This document shows positions 7,125-15,268 of a stretch of 32,816 nt of DNA, in pieces. Location of the stretch: contig DKYC01000070.1 in NCBI GenBank assembly GCA_002492295.1, positions 1-32,816 of the forward strand, given 5' to 3'. Source of the stretch: Lachnospiraceae bacterium UBA7110 (GTDB lineage Bacteria; Bacillota; Clostridia; Lachnospirales; Lachnospiraceae). Under the pieces are notes generated by a model, which saw only the letters and a program-made list of their open reading frames with translations, ran no database searches and had not been told where the DNA came from. Numbering within the stretch: the first letter of the stretch is position 1; every line of letters starts with the position of its first letter. The position numbers were made by a program, and so were the translations under genes.

Positions 7125-9170
7125 ATGAATAGAAAAGTAAAACTGAAAGGACGTCTGAAGGAATATCTCCAGACTGCCCTGCTGTTGGGAATATTTTTGG
7201 CGGTAGTGAATGCGGGAATCTATTTTTTGGATATTTCGGCAGGAGTATGCGTATCCGGCTTTTTGGTGGTATATCTGATTGCGATGGGCACACTGCTGTA
7301 CCGCAGCAAGCCTGTAATTCTGAATGAATTCATTGACTTTGCAACGCAGTACGGACAAGTGCAGAGCAGGCTTTTAAAGGAGCTTGACCTTGCATATGTG
7401 CTGATGGATGAGACAGGCAAAATTATTTGGACAAATGAGGCATTTGAACGTATTATACATAAGGATAAGAGCTGGCGCAGACCGATATCCGCTGTTTTTC
7501 CCGCAGTGACAAAGGAAAAGCTGGGGTTTGAGCAGGAGCTTGAGATTGATATCGCATTTGAGAAGCGCGAGTATAATCTGAAACTGAAGCGGATTTCCAT
7601 TCAGGAGGTGCTGGATAACAGCCGGATTCTTGAGACAGGGGAAGGTCAGACATGCCTTATTGCCGGATATCTCTATGATGAAACGGATTTAAAACGGGCG
7701 CTTAGGGAGATTGACGACCAAAGCCTTGCGGTCGGTATGATTTACATTGACAATTATGATGAGGCGCTTGAGAGCGTGGAGGACGTGCGGCGGTCTCTTT
7801 TAATGGCGCTTATTGACAGAAGAATCAATAAATACCTGTTTGCGCTTGACTGTATTGTACGAAAGACGGAGAAGGACAAGTACTTTGTCATTATGAGGAA
7901 ATCGGCGGTGCATGCGCTAAAGGAGTCGCGTTTTGACCTTTTGGAGGATGTCAAGACGGTCAATATCGGAAATGAGATGGCAGTCACGGTCAGTATCGGT
8001 GTAGGACTTGATGCGCCGACCTTTGCGCAAAAGTGTGATTTTGCCCGCACGGCAATTGATTTGGCGCTTGGGCGCGGTGGTGACCAGGCGGTGGTGAAGA
8101 CGCCGGATTCGATTATATACTACGGAGGAAAGAGTCAGCAGATTGAAAAAAACACACGCGTAAAAGCGAGGGTAAAGGCAAATGCCCTTCAGGAAATTAT
8201 CAGCAGCAAGGATAAGGTTCTAGTGATGGGACACCGGCTTTCCGATGCTGACGCGTTTGGCGCGGCGGTGGGAATCAGCTGTGTGGCAAGGGCGCTTAAT
8301 AAGAGGTGCTATATTGTAATCAATGACATTACTTCTTCGGTAAAACCCCTTGTGGAGCTTGTCAGGGAAAAAAATGCATATGAGGAAGACTTTATTATCA
8401 GCAGTTCGGATGCGTTGGAACTTTCGGACAGCAGTACGGTGCTTGTGGTGGTGGATGTGAATAAGCCAAGCATCACGGAATGCCCTGAGCTGATTAAGAA
8501 CTGCCGTACTGTAGTGGTGCTTGACCATCACAGGCAGAGTTCCGAGGTGATTGAAAATGCCACGTTGTCATACGTGGAGCCATATGCGTCAAGTACCTGC
8601 GAGATGGTTGCGGAGGTTCTCCAATACATTGCAGGCGGCAGCGTGAAAGTAAAAAGTAACGAGGCGGACTGTATTTATTCAGGAATTATGGTTGATACCA
8701 ATAATTTTACGGCAAAAACCGGCGTTCGGACATTTGAGGCAGCGGCATTTTTGAGAAGGTGCGGTGCGGATGTGACAAGAGTCCGTAAAATGTTCCGGGA
8801 TGGCGCAACGGAATATAAGGCGAAGGCGGAGACTGTCCGGAATGCCGAAATATACAGGAATGCCTATGCAATGGGTATCTGCCCGACAGAGGGTTTGGAG
8901 AGTCCCACGGAAATAGGCGCGCAGGCGGCAAACGAGCTTTTGGGAATTAACGGTATTAAGGCAAGCTTTGTTGCCACACAGTACAACGGAAAGATTTACA
9001 TTTCCGCCCGCTCTATTGATGAAGTAAATGTACAGGTAATTATGGAGCGGCTTGGCGGCGGCGGACATATGAATATTGCAGGGGCGCAGCTTGAGGACGT
9101 AACGCCCGAGAGAGCGGTTTCCATTATCAAGCAGACCGTAAGCCAAATGCTTGAGGAAGGCGCAATCTAG
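7125..9170 (+). CDS. gdpP: Cyclic-di-AMP phosphodiesterase GdpP
   Basis: 681-aa membrane enzyme that hydrolyses c-di-AMP to pApA, controlling potassium and wall homeostasis. Order of parts: two transmembrane helices (about 16-60), a degenerate PAS domain (about 75-130), a degenerate GGDEF domain (about 190-325, signature GRGGDQA), then DHH and DHHA1. Catalytic motifs are intact: GHRLSDADAFG, VVVDVNKPS, LDHH at 466-469, MVDTNNF, and GGGGHMNIAGAQ in DHHA1. The order gdpP-rplI-dnaB is conserved in Firmicutes. GGGAGG lies 7 nt before the ATG. The length is as expected, with no missing domains. Confidence 0.96.
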   Translation: MNRKVKLKGRLKEYLQTALLLGIFLAVVNAGIYFLDISAGVCVSGFLVVYLIAMGTLLYRSKPVILNEFIDFATQYGQVQSRLLKELDLAYVLMDETGKIIWTNEAFERIIHKDKSWRRPISAVFPAVTKEKLGFEQELEIDIAFEKREYNLKLKRISIQEVLDNSRILETGEGQTCLIAGYLYDETDLKRALREIDDQSLAVGMIYIDNYDEALESVEDVRRSLLMALIDRRINKYLFALDCIVRKTEKDKYFVIMRKSAVHALKESRFDLLEDVKTVNIGNEMAVTVSIGVGLDAPTFAQKCDFARTAIDLALGRGGDQAVVKTPDSIIYYGGKSQQIEKNTRVKARVKANALQEIISSKDKVLVMGHRLSDADAFGAAVGISCVARALNKRCYIVINDITSSVKPLVELVREKNAYEEDFIISSSDALELSDSSTVLVVVDVNKPSITECPELIKNCRTVVVLDHHRQSSEVIENATLSYVEPYASSTCEMVAEVLQYIAGGSVKVKSNEADCIYSGIMVDTNNFTAKTGVRTFEAAAFLRRCGADVTRVRKMFRDGATEYKAKAETVRNAEIYRNAYAMGICPTEGLESPTEIGAQAANELLGINGIKASFVATQYNGKIYISARSIDEVNVQVIMERLGGGGHMNIAGAQLEDVTPERAVSIIKQTVSQMLEEGAI

Positions 9171-9204
9171 CGCCCGTGTAATCGCAGAAAGGATATGGAA
9201 TACA

Positions 9205-9651
9205 ATGAAGATAATTTTGTTAGAGGATGTAAAATCAGTGGGTAAGAAGGGAGAATTGGTCGAGCTTAAGGAAGGCTACGCAAGGAACTTTATTCTTCCG
9301 AAAAAACTTGGAGTAGAAGCGACAGGTGAGAATATGAACACGCTTAAGCTCCAAAATCAGAATAAGGAAAAGATTGCAAAGGAGCAGCTTGAGGCGGCGA
9401 AGGCACTTGCGGAGGAATTGGAGAAGATGACGGTAAAGCTGGAAATCAAAGGCGGCGAGGGTGGAAAGACCTTTGGCTCTGTCTCCTCCAAGGAAATTGC
9501 AAAAGGGGTCGCGGAGCAGTACGGTAAGGAGATTGATAAAAAGAAAATACAGCTTTCCGATGCAATTAAGACGGAGGGGACACACGAGGTAACCGTGAAG
9601 CTTCATCCCAAGGTTTCGGCAAAGCTTAAGGTACACGTTACGGCGGTTTAG
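9205..9651 (+). CDS. rplI: 50S ribosomal protein L9
   Basis: 148-aa L9, an elongated protein at the base of the L1 stalk that helps keep the reading frame. It starts MKIILLEDVKSVGKKGE, includes the signature GYARNFILPKKLG, and has the long Lys/Glu-rich connecting helix and the C-terminal domain with GKTFGSVSSKEIA. The ATG at 9205 is chosen by homology. It has an AAAGGA site 11 nt upstream; the frame is open further upstream, but that part overlaps the end of gdpP and is not L9-like. Confidence 0.97.
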   Translation: MKIILLEDVKSVGKKGELVELKEGYARNFILPKKLGVEATGENMNTLKLQNQNKEKIAKEQLEAAKALAEELEKMTVKLEIKGGEGGKTFGSVSSKEIAKGVAEQYGKEIDKKKIQLSDAIKTEGTHEVTVKLHPKVSAKLKVHVTAV

Positions 9652-9677
9652 AGGCTGCTTAGGAATGGAGGGTTATC

Positions 9678-11015
9678 ATGCCTGAACTGGACGAGGCAGT
9701 TTTAAAGAGAGTTCTGCCTCATAGCATTGAGGCGGAGCAGTCGGTTATCGGTTCCATGCTGATGGATAAAGAGGCAATTACCATAGCAGGCGATGAGATA
9801 AGCGGCGATGACTTTTATGGGAAGCAGTATGGTATCCTTTTTGATGCAATGGTTGAACTCAATGATGAGGGAAAGCCGGTTGACTTGGTTACGCTGCAGC
9901 AAAGGCTCAAGGAAAAAGGCGTGCCGCCGGAGATATACAGCCTGGAGTACATAAGAGAGGTTATGGCGGCAGTACCCACATCCGCAAACGTGAAATATTA
10001 TGCAAAAATTGTGGCGGAAAAATCAGTGCTGCGCAAGCTTATCAGGGTAAACGAGGAGATTGCAAACAGCTGTTACGCACAGAACGATACGCTTGAGGCA
10101 ATTCTTGAGACTTCCGAGAAAAATATTTTTGACATCATACAGAACCGTAATAGCAGCGATTTTGTTCCAATCAGACAGGTTGTCATGAACACGATGAACC
10201 TGATTGAGGAGGCATCCAAAAATCATGGTGCGGTCACGGGAATTGCGACGGGATTTCTTGACTTGGATTACAAGACGGCTGGAATGCAGCCTTCGGATTT
10301 GATTTTGGTGGCGGCGCGTCCTTCTATGGGAAAGACGGCGTTTGTCTTAAATATTGCGCAGCATGTGGCGCTTCATGAAGATAAGGCAGTCGCAATCTTT
10401 TCTTTGGAGATGTCAAAGGAGCAGCTGGTAAACCGTCTGCTCTCGTTGGAATCAAAGGTTAATTCGCAGTCAATCCGTACGGGAAATATGAAGGATGACG
10501 AGTGGGAACGCCTGATAGAGGGCGCCGATGCAATCGGAAGGTCGAAGCTTTTGATTGATGATACGCCGGGAATCAGCTTTGGCGAGTTACGTTCAAAGTG
10601 CCGTAAATTCAAGCTGGAATACGATATGGAGATGGTGATTATTGATTATCTGCAGCTGATGACGGGTTCCGGGAAAAACGAATCAAGACAGCAGGAAATT
10701 TCGGATATATCAAGGTCGCTAAAAGCGTTGGCGCGTGAACTGCATGTGCCGGTAATCGCGTTGTCACAGCTTTCAAGGGCCGTGGAGCAGCGTCCGGATC
10801 ACCGCCCGATGCTTTCTGATTTGAGAGAATCGGGGGCAATTGAGCAGGATGCCGATGTCGTGATGTTTATTTACCGCGATGATTATTACAATAAGGACAG
10901 CGAGCGCAAGAATGTGGCAGAGATTATTATCGCCAAGCAGAGAAACGGTGCAATCGGTACCATTAATCTGGCATGGCTGCCGGATTATACACAGTTTGCA
11001 AATCTTGCAAAATAA
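9678..11015 (+). CDS. dnaB: Replicative DNA helicase DnaB
   Basis: 445-aa hexameric 5'-3' helicase of the replication fork. The N-terminal domain starts PHSIEAEQSVIGSMLMD and the RecA-like C-terminal domain has Walker A ARPSMGKTA (Lys219), Walker B MVIIDYLQLM, and the SQLSRAVEQRPDHRP motif. The DLRESGAIEQDADVV block with the arginine-finger region is intact. No intein is present. It lies 26 nt after rplI in the conserved gdpP-rplI-dnaB order and is followed by a terminator. Confidence 0.97.
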   Translation: MPELDEAVLKRVLPHSIEAEQSVIGSMLMDKEAITIAGDEISGDDFYGKQYGILFDAMVELNDEGKPVDLVTLQQRLKEKGVPPEIYSLEYIREVMAAVPTSANVKYYAKIVAEKSVLRKLIRVNEEIANSCYAQNDTLEAILETSEKNIFDIIQNRNSSDFVPIRQVVMNTMNLIEEASKNHGAVTGIATGFLDLDYKTAGMQPSDLILVAARPSMGKTAFVLNIAQHVALHEDKAVAIFSLEMSKEQLVNRLLSLESKVNSQSIRTGNMKDDEWERLIEGADAIGRSKLLIDDTPGISFGELRSKCRKFKLEYDMEMVIIDYLQLMTGSGKNESRQQEISDISRSLKALARELHVPVIALSQLSRAVEQRPDHRPMLSDLRESGAIEQDADVVMFIYRDDYYNKDSERKNVAEIIIAKQRNGAIGTINLAWLPDYTQFANLAK

Positions 11016-11071
11016 AATTTTAAGAAACAGTTATGCTGCCAAACAGGCACATAGGTTAGTATTAAACTACG

Positions 11072-11106
11072 AAAGAGGACATGAACATGGGACATGCCCT
11101 CTTTTT
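11072..11106 (+). terminator. Terminator after dnaB
   Basis: Stem AAAGAGG plus CATG (11072-11083) pairs with CATG plus CCTCTTT (11093-11104) across one A-C mismatch, with a 9-nt loop and a T run to 11106. Confidence 0.75.
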
Positions 11107-11129
11107 ACATTTTAGGAAGGAGAGTAGGA

Positions 11130-11945
11130 ATGGTGAAAGAAACATACTTAATTAACGAGGCTGCAAAAGAGGTTCATGTGGAAGCGCATGTTCTGAGGTA
11201 CTGGGAGGAAGAGCTTGATCTGCCGATTAAGAGGAACCCACAGGGGCACCGTGTTTACACACGGGAGGATATTGACCGGTTTTTAAAGATTAAGAGCTTA
11301 AAGGATAAGGGGTTGCAGCTGAAGGCGGTTAAGACGGTTTTATCGGATAACCCCTTTGCACAGAAACAGCTTACAAAGCTTTCAAGAGCGTCGGCTGATA
11401 CGGAAGAGAACGCGTACGAAGAGAGTCTGCATGATGAAGAATGCCATGAAGAAAGCAGCGGTGAACCGCATGCCAGAAAGAATATGATAGAAATAAAGTC
11501 CATAAAGTCGATTATGAAGCCGAAGAATGAGGTTTCCGAGGTTAAGACAGCTACGCAGGAGGAGCAGACGGAGCGGCTCCAATACCTGTTCCAAAAGCTG
11601 GTGAAGGAAGCTGTGGCGGCAAACAATGAGGAAATGATTGGCAAAATTGTGGAACGCATTTCCGAAACGGTCAAGGGTGATGTGTGTAAGGAGCTTGATT
11701 ATCAGTTCCGGCTGCTGGAGGAACGGGATGACGAGCGCGAGACCAACCGGCTGTCGGAGGAGGACAGGCGCAGCGAGGAATACTATAAACGCATTGATGA
11801 GCTTTTAAGACAATACAGGGGAAAGGGAAAGCTGCCTAAGGAGTCTAAAACAATCAGTTTTCCCCTTGCCAATAAGGAAAAGGAGCCAAAGGCGAAAAAA
11901 GAGTTTCACCTGTTTAAGAAAACACCGGAGGCGAAGTTTCAATAA
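11130..11945 (+). CDS. MerR-type helix-turn-helix protein with long coiled C terminus
   Basis: 271-aa protein. Residues 1-70 are a MerR-like winged helix: YLINEAAKEVHVEAHVLRYWEEE, then RNPQGHRVYTREDIDRF. The remainder is highly charged, rich in Glu and Lys, and predicted to be helical or coiled coil, with no ligand-binding domain visible. This layout resembles the DUF3967/RacA-like group rather than metal-sensing MerR regulators, so a chromosome-organising or structural DNA-binding role is possible (inference). The ATG at 11130 has AGGAAGGAG upstream; an in-frame upstream start would lie inside the dnaB terminator. Confidence 0.8.
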   Translation: MVKETYLINEAAKEVHVEAHVLRYWEEELDLPIKRNPQGHRVYTREDIDRFLKIKSLKDKGLQLKAVKTVLSDNPFAQKQLTKLSRASADTEENAYEESLHDEECHEESSGEPHARKNMIEIKSIKSIMKPKNEVSEVKTATQEEQTERLQYLFQKLVKEAVAANNEEMIGKIVERISETVKGDVCKELDYQFRLLEERDDERETNRLSEEDRRSEEYYKRIDELLRQYRGKGKLPKESKTISFPLANKEKEPKAKKEFHLFKKTPEAKFQ

Positions 11946-11974
11946 TTATATAGAAAATTACATAGCGCGATATA

Positions 11975-12014
11975 AAAAGACCACACTTTTCCGGCTGAAA
12001 GGTGTGGTCTTTTT
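11975..12014. terminator. Bidirectional terminator between converging genes
   Basis: Arms AAAAGACCACAC (11975-11986) and GTGTGGTCTTTT (12003-12014) pair perfectly over 12 bp. The A run on the left and T run on the right suit both the MerR-like gene (plus) and the ferredoxin gene (minus). Confidence 0.9.
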
Positions 12015-12039
12015 ATGCATTAAATATGTTTTTAATCAA

Positions 12040-12210
12040 TTATGCCTGAGAGATTGAACCTGTAGGGCAGGCACCTGCGCAGGAACCGCAGTCGATGCAT
12101 TTATCCGCGTCGATTTCAAACTTTCCATCTCCCATGCTAATAGCGCCTACAGGGCACTGAGCCTCACAGGCTCCGCAGCAGACACAAGCATCTGAAATTA
12201 CGTATGCCAT
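12040..12210 (-). CDS. Small 2[4Fe-4S] clostridial-type ferredoxin
   Basis: 56-aa ferredoxin, a soluble low-potential electron carrier. It reads MAYVISDACV and continues with CVCCGACEAQCP and CIDCGSCAGACP, giving two CxxCxxCxxxCP clusters in the usual pseudo-twofold arrangement. The length matches the clostridial ferredoxins that serve pyruvate:ferredoxin oxidoreductase and hydrogenases. A strong AGGAGG site lies 8 nt before the ATG. It is 202 nt downstream of pflA on the same strand. That gap holds inverted repeats that suggest separate control. Confidence 0.95.
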   Translation of the reverse strand: MAYVISDACVCCGACEAQCPVGAISMGDGKFEIDADKCIDCGSCAGACPTGSISQA

Positions 12211-12240
12211 GATAAATTCCTCCTTATATTAATACTTATA

Positions 12241-12281
12241 CAAATTTGTGTTTTGCACAAATTTGCCGTTTGAAAAAACGG
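12241..12281 (-). promoter_or_regulatory. Two tandem perfect hairpins in the ferredoxin 5' region
   Basis: Two perfect inverted repeats abut each other just upstream of the ferredoxin ribosome site: CAAATTTGTG/CACAAATTTG (12241-12265, 5-nt loop) and CCGTTT/AAACGG (12266-12281, 4-nt loop). They may be RNA stem-loops that stabilise the short mRNA or a protein operator. The first contains TTGTG and CACAA half-sites, but the spacing does not match a Rex box. Confidence 0.5.
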
Positions 12282-12321
12282 TCACATATGGTTTTTCCAA
12301 ACTAATCACACATGAAAAGTA

Positions 12322-12341
12322 ATTGACAAATACTTGTCAAT
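12322..12341. promoter_or_regulatory. Perfect 8-bp inverted repeat containing TTGACA on both strands
   Basis: ATTGACAA and TTGTCAAT are separated by 4 nt. Each arm contains a consensus -35 hexamer, one per strand. On the minus strand the -10 position 17 nt away is only TTTCAT. The symmetry fits a dimeric repressor operator overlapping a promoter for the ferredoxin gene (inference). Confidence 0.45.
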
Positions 12342-12412
12342 AAAGATATTGTAATATAAAATACCCTTAAATACAAGGAAAAAAATTAAAAAATAATGAT
12401 AAAAATTTCCGG

Positions 12413-13171
12413 TTATTTTACAGGTATGCCGCGGCGTTCTTTAATTCCGTCGAGAATATACTGCTTTAGCTCGGGAACCCTGCTCTTGTCCATATCAGGA
12501 ACGTCTTCCAGACGGTATTCCATGCCCAGCTCTTTATATTTTTTCTTGCCCATTGTATGGTACGGAAGCACATCCAGCGCCTTAAGGTTTTTCAGCCCGC
12601 CGATAAAATACCCCAGCCTGTGCAAATCGTCAGGATTGTCCGTTATGCCGGGAACGACAACATGGCGGATCCACATATCCACGCCTTTTTTGTCAAGATA
12701 CTCGGCAAATGCAAGGATACCGTCGTTTGGCTGTTTTACAAGTTCCTTGTGTTTTTCGGGATCAATATGCTTGATGTCAAGCATCACGAGATTTGTCACT
12801 TCACATAATTTGTCAAGCTTTGCAAGCCATTCGGGATTGTTGTTGGGTTTATAAGCAATTCCCGATGTATCAAGGCAGGTGTGGATGCCGCGCGCGTGTG
12901 CCTTTGTGAACAGATCAAGTAAAAAGTCAATCTGCATCAGCGGTTCGCCGCCTGTCACGGTGATGCCGCCTTCGCGGTAAAAAGGCTTGTTTCGTTCATA
13001 ATTTTCCAAAATCTCCTCTGGCTCCATCAGCGTGCCTGCGTTCATTTCCCATGTATCGGGATTGTGGCAATATGCGCAGCGCATCGGACAGCCCTGCACA
13101 AACACAACATAGCGTACGCCCGGTCCGTCAACGGTTCCAAAAGATTCCAGTGAATGTATTCTTCCTTTCAT
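12413..13171 (-). CDS. pflA: Pyruvate formate-lyase activating enzyme (radical SAM)
   Basis: 252-aa radical SAM enzyme that installs the glycyl radical on pyruvate formate-lyase under anaerobic conditions. It begins GRIHSLESFGTVDGPGVRYVVF and has the activase cluster motif GCPMRCAYCHNP with Cys28, Cys32 and Cys35. Later motifs typical of PflA follow: TVTGGEPLMQ, LDTSG, LDIKH and HVVVPGITD. The length fits a PflA without an extra ferredoxin insert. The pflB partner is not in this window, which is unusual since the two genes are often adjacent. GGAGG lies 11 nt upstream of the ATG. Confidence 0.95.
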   Translation of the reverse strand: MKGRIHSLESFGTVDGPGVRYVVFVQGCPMRCAYCHNPDTWEMNAGTLMEPEEILENYERNKPFYREGGITVTGGEPLMQIDFLLDLFTKAHARGIHTCLDTSGIAYKPNNNPEWLAKLDKLCEVTNLVMLDIKHIDPEKHKELVKQPNDGILAFAEYLDKKGVDMWIRHVVVPGITDNPDDLHRLGYFIGGLKNLKALDVLPYHTMGKKKYKELGMEYRLEDVPDMDKSRVPELKQYILDGIKERRGIPVK

Positions 13172-13210
13172 ATCTTATATAACCTCCGTTTTTGCATTAG
13201 ATATACATAC

Positions 13211-13216
13211 ATTATA
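13211..13216 (-). promoter_or_regulatory. Perfect -10 hexamer upstream of pflA
   Basis: The minus strand reads TATAAT here, 40 nt before the pflA start. No convincing -35 hexamer is seen at 16-18 nt, which would fit activator-dependent transcription (inference). Confidence 0.4.
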
Positions 13217-13259
13217 CCCCATAATAGGAGAAAAACGATATTAATTTTGAAATTTGTAT

Positions 13260-13292
13260 GGAAAAAGGAGACTTTGCAGCTGTCTCCTTTCC
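13260..13292 (-). terminator. Terminator of the degenerate-HPt gene
   Basis: On the minus strand AAAGGAGAC pairs with GTCTCCTTT (plus arms 13264-13272 and 13282-13290), followed by T residues. It lies 22 nt after the stop codon of the gene at 13315. Confidence 0.8.
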
Positions 13293-13314
13293 ATATCCTG
13301 TTTTACTTCGATAT

Positions 13315-14190
13315 TCAGTTTGCCATGATTTCGTCAATGTTTGTGATAATGTTTTGCAGGGTCTTGGTGATATCTGCATCAATCTGGTATTTGATGAGTT
13401 CACTTAAGATTCTTTTTGCTTTCATAGTGTCGTAGGTTTCAAGTGCGTTAAACGCTTCCTGAAGCTGTTCACCCCAGCGTTTAAAGGTCATCGGGTTGTC
13501 TAACCCCAGTGAGTTGATGTACTCAAAAAAGATGCCGTATGCCTCATCAAGCTCAAAGGAAAGCTTTTCCCAATTGGCACGGACGATATCCAGACTACCC
13601 GCATAAGCTTCTATTTCGTGAAAGAAAGCAGTGTCGGTGAGGTTGGAAATGCCCAAATCATTTGCCTTTATTCTCAAAGCACGAGCCTTGCTGCCGTATT
13701 GAAAGAGTGTATCAGGCTGCATCAGGTCAAACAGTGCATCCTCAAGCTCATCGCTTTCTCCTAAAAAAGACAGCACAAGCTGATTGTACGCATCAATATT
13801 TCCGCCAAGGCGTTTCAAAGCATTGTCCACGTCAATTCCGTTTTTTGCAAGATAACGCATCCGGATCTGGCAGTCACTTAGGAATGTGTCCGGAAATTCC
13901 TGCTGCAGGTCGTCAATTGCTTTTTTTGCATGGAACGCCATCATTGCAATCTGCTGTTTTTTGGCAAAAATCCCGGCTTTTTTGTGATAGTAGGCAACCA
14001 CAAGCATCAGTACAAGAGCAGAAGGAAGCATTCCTAAAAGTGCCCAAAGCGCCTGCGTAGGAAGAAGGTTGATAGCGCATAAGGTGCTGATCAGCAAGGA
14101 TGTTCCCGCCATAAAGCCAAGCCAAATAAAAACGGATCTGTTTACGAGCTGCCTGATTTCTTCCAATATTCGGTTGTAATTGTACTCCAT
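13315..14190 (-). CDS. Membrane protein with a degenerate HPt-like domain
   Basis: 291-aa protein. Two hydrophobic helices lie at about residues 19-41 and 46-68. A short charged stretch follows, then a region (about 115-215) that reads like an HPt four-helix bundle: GIDVDNALKRLGGNIDAYNQ, a helix with FLGES, then KARALRIKANDLGI. In true HPt domains the last segment is AHxLKGxxxNxG; here Arg170 replaces the phosphoacceptor His, while Leu172, Asn177 and Gly180 are kept. So the fold is probably retained but phosphotransfer lost (inference). About 75 further helical residues follow. The start at 14190 has GGAGGG 5 nt upstream. Its partner is unknown. Confidence 0.6.
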   Translation of the reverse strand: MEYNYNRILEEIRQLVNRSVFIWLGFMAGTSLLISTLCAINLLPTQALWALLGMLPSALVLMLVVAYYHKKAGIFAKKQQIAMMAFHAKKAIDDLQQEFPDTFLSDCQIRMRYLAKNGIDVDNALKRLGGNIDAYNQLVLSFLGESDELEDALFDLMQPDTLFQYGSKARALRIKANDLGISNLTDTAFFHEIEAYAGSLDIVRANWEKLSFELDEAYGIFFEYINSLGLDNPMTFKRWGEQLQEAFNALETYDTMKAKRILSELIKYQIDADITKTLQNIITNIDEIMAN

Positions 14191-14396
14191 TGTATCCCTC
14201 CGGTAGAAAAAATATACTGTCATTTTCCTTCATGATGACACCCTTGTTTCCCGAATGGCATACTCCCTAAAATCATTCGATAGAACTATCTTACCACACT
14301 TTGTTTCGAGATAAAAGCCTAAATTTGTGTTCAGGGAAAAGTGAAACGGTTTTGCAAGTTCTTATGTAACTGAAACCTTTAGCATACTAAAGCAAG

Positions 14397-14445
14397 TGTG
14401 GATAAAATATAAAAATACAAGATATTGTGATTTGGGTTATCCACA
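14397..14445. promoter_or_regulatory. Two perfect DnaA boxes in inverted orientation
   Basis: TGTGGATAA (14397-14405) and TTATCCACA (14437-14445) both match the consensus DnaA box exactly, in opposite orientations, with a very A/T-rich 31-nt spacer. They lie in the 279-nt gap between folT and the degenerate-HPt gene. The two could also form a 9-bp RNA stem. The rest of the gap (14191-14396) shows nothing I can name beyond the likely promoter region of the HPt gene. Confidence 0.55.
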
Positions 14446-14469
14446 AAAAACACATGCCCCGCAACAGTT

Positions 14470-15027
14470 TTACCGCATTTTAAAATGAAGGGTACTTGAT
14501 ATTTTGGATAAAAACGTCAGCGCAAAAAACAAAATCATCGTGTCAAGCGGAAGCATCACCGCATTTTTGATAATCCGTGCGGGAAGAAGGACAAAAAATC
14601 CTTTTCCGTAAAGCATGGAAATCCAAAGCGTATTAAAAAAGCAATTGACAATTGCTTTTGTTAAAAGCTCAGCGGCGGCGATACGCCATAGCTTTACGGG
14701 CTTTCTATATAGAAAGGAGCCGTAAATTACGCCAGCAAGCATCGCGTCGAAGGTAAAGCCAAAGAAAAACGGACCGCTTGGTTTAATCAGATATTTCAGG
14801 ATATCAAGCATACCGCCGAAAATCGAGCCGACAATCGGACCAAACAGGAATTCAATTATGCGGTTCGGGATACCGGAAAAGCCGATGCGGATGTAGGGAC
14901 CGACGTCAATGCTTGCCACGTAGCTTAAAACGACTGCAAGCGCTGCCATGAGTCCGCAGATGACGAGGTTTTGGGTAATTTTGAGCTGGTTGATGGAATC
15001 GAGATAGAACTGTTTGATCTTTTGCAT
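14470..15027 (-). CDS. folT: Folate-specific ECF transporter S component
   Basis: 185-aa integral membrane protein that binds folate and delivers it to the shared EcfAAT energising module. It has about five or six hydrophobic helices and the S-component features of the FolT group: LVICGLMAALAVVLSYV, RIGFSGIPNRIIEFLFGPIVG, and KYLIKPSGPFFFGFTFDAMLAGVIYG nearby. The ATG at 15027 follows GAAGGGAAGG by about 7 nt; the frame runs further upstream through the riboswitch and is not coding there. The folate call is supported independently by the THF riboswitch upstream. EcfA and EcfT genes are not in the window. Confidence 0.93.
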   Translation of the reverse strand: MQKIKQFYLDSINQLKITQNLVICGLMAALAVVLSYVASIDVGPYIRIGFSGIPNRIIEFLFGPIVGSIFGGMLDILKYLIKPSGPFFFGFTFDAMLAGVIYGSFLYRKPVKLWRIAAAELLTKAIVNCFFNTLWISMLYGKGFFVLLPARIIKNAVMLPLDTMILFFALTFLSKISSTLHFKMR

Positions 15028-15129
15028 AGAAATCCTTCCCTTCTTGTAAATAAAAGCAGTGCGAGATTTTAATTTCACACGTACGCCTCCACTAATGCAG
15101 CGAGACCGAAAACTACACAAAAATATGTA

Positions 15130-15232
15130 GCAGCGGGATGCGGACCACGTACCGCAAAGCCCGTAAGAGCTTTTTCGTCCCTGTGACAACTCCCTGTTCA
15201 CAAGGCACTTGACGCATGTGATCCTACTCTGC
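15130..15232 (-). ncRNA. THF riboswitch (tetrahydrofolate aptamer) upstream of folT
   Basis: Read on the minus strand from 15232, the segment contains the conserved THF-I aptamer blocks in order: GCAGAGTAGG, GCGTCAAGTG (plus 15206-15215), AGGGAGTTGTC, GGGACGAAA, then GCGGTACGTGG and TCCGCATCCCGCTGC. The outer GCAG and CTGC close P1. The THF class is known to sit in front of folT in Firmicutes, exactly as here. Folate should lower FolT synthesis. Whether control is at translation or by termination is unclear; a weak 7-bp hairpin followed by four T lies just after the aptamer (15109-15130). Confidence 0.92.
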
Positions 15233-15268
15233 ATGAAATGTAAATTAACATAATCTGTTACAAAGCAA

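Noticed and set aside
9151..9204. Upstream extension of rplI
   Set aside because: In frame, but it overlaps gdpP and adds residues not found at the start of L9 proteins.
12241..12265. Rex-type operator before the ferredoxin gene
   Set aside because: TTGTG and CACAA half-sites are present, but only 5 nt separate them instead of 8.
12396..12854. Plus-strand ORF of 152 codons opposite pflA
   Set aside because: It is the complement of a well-conserved radical SAM gene, has no ribosome site and no recognisable domain.
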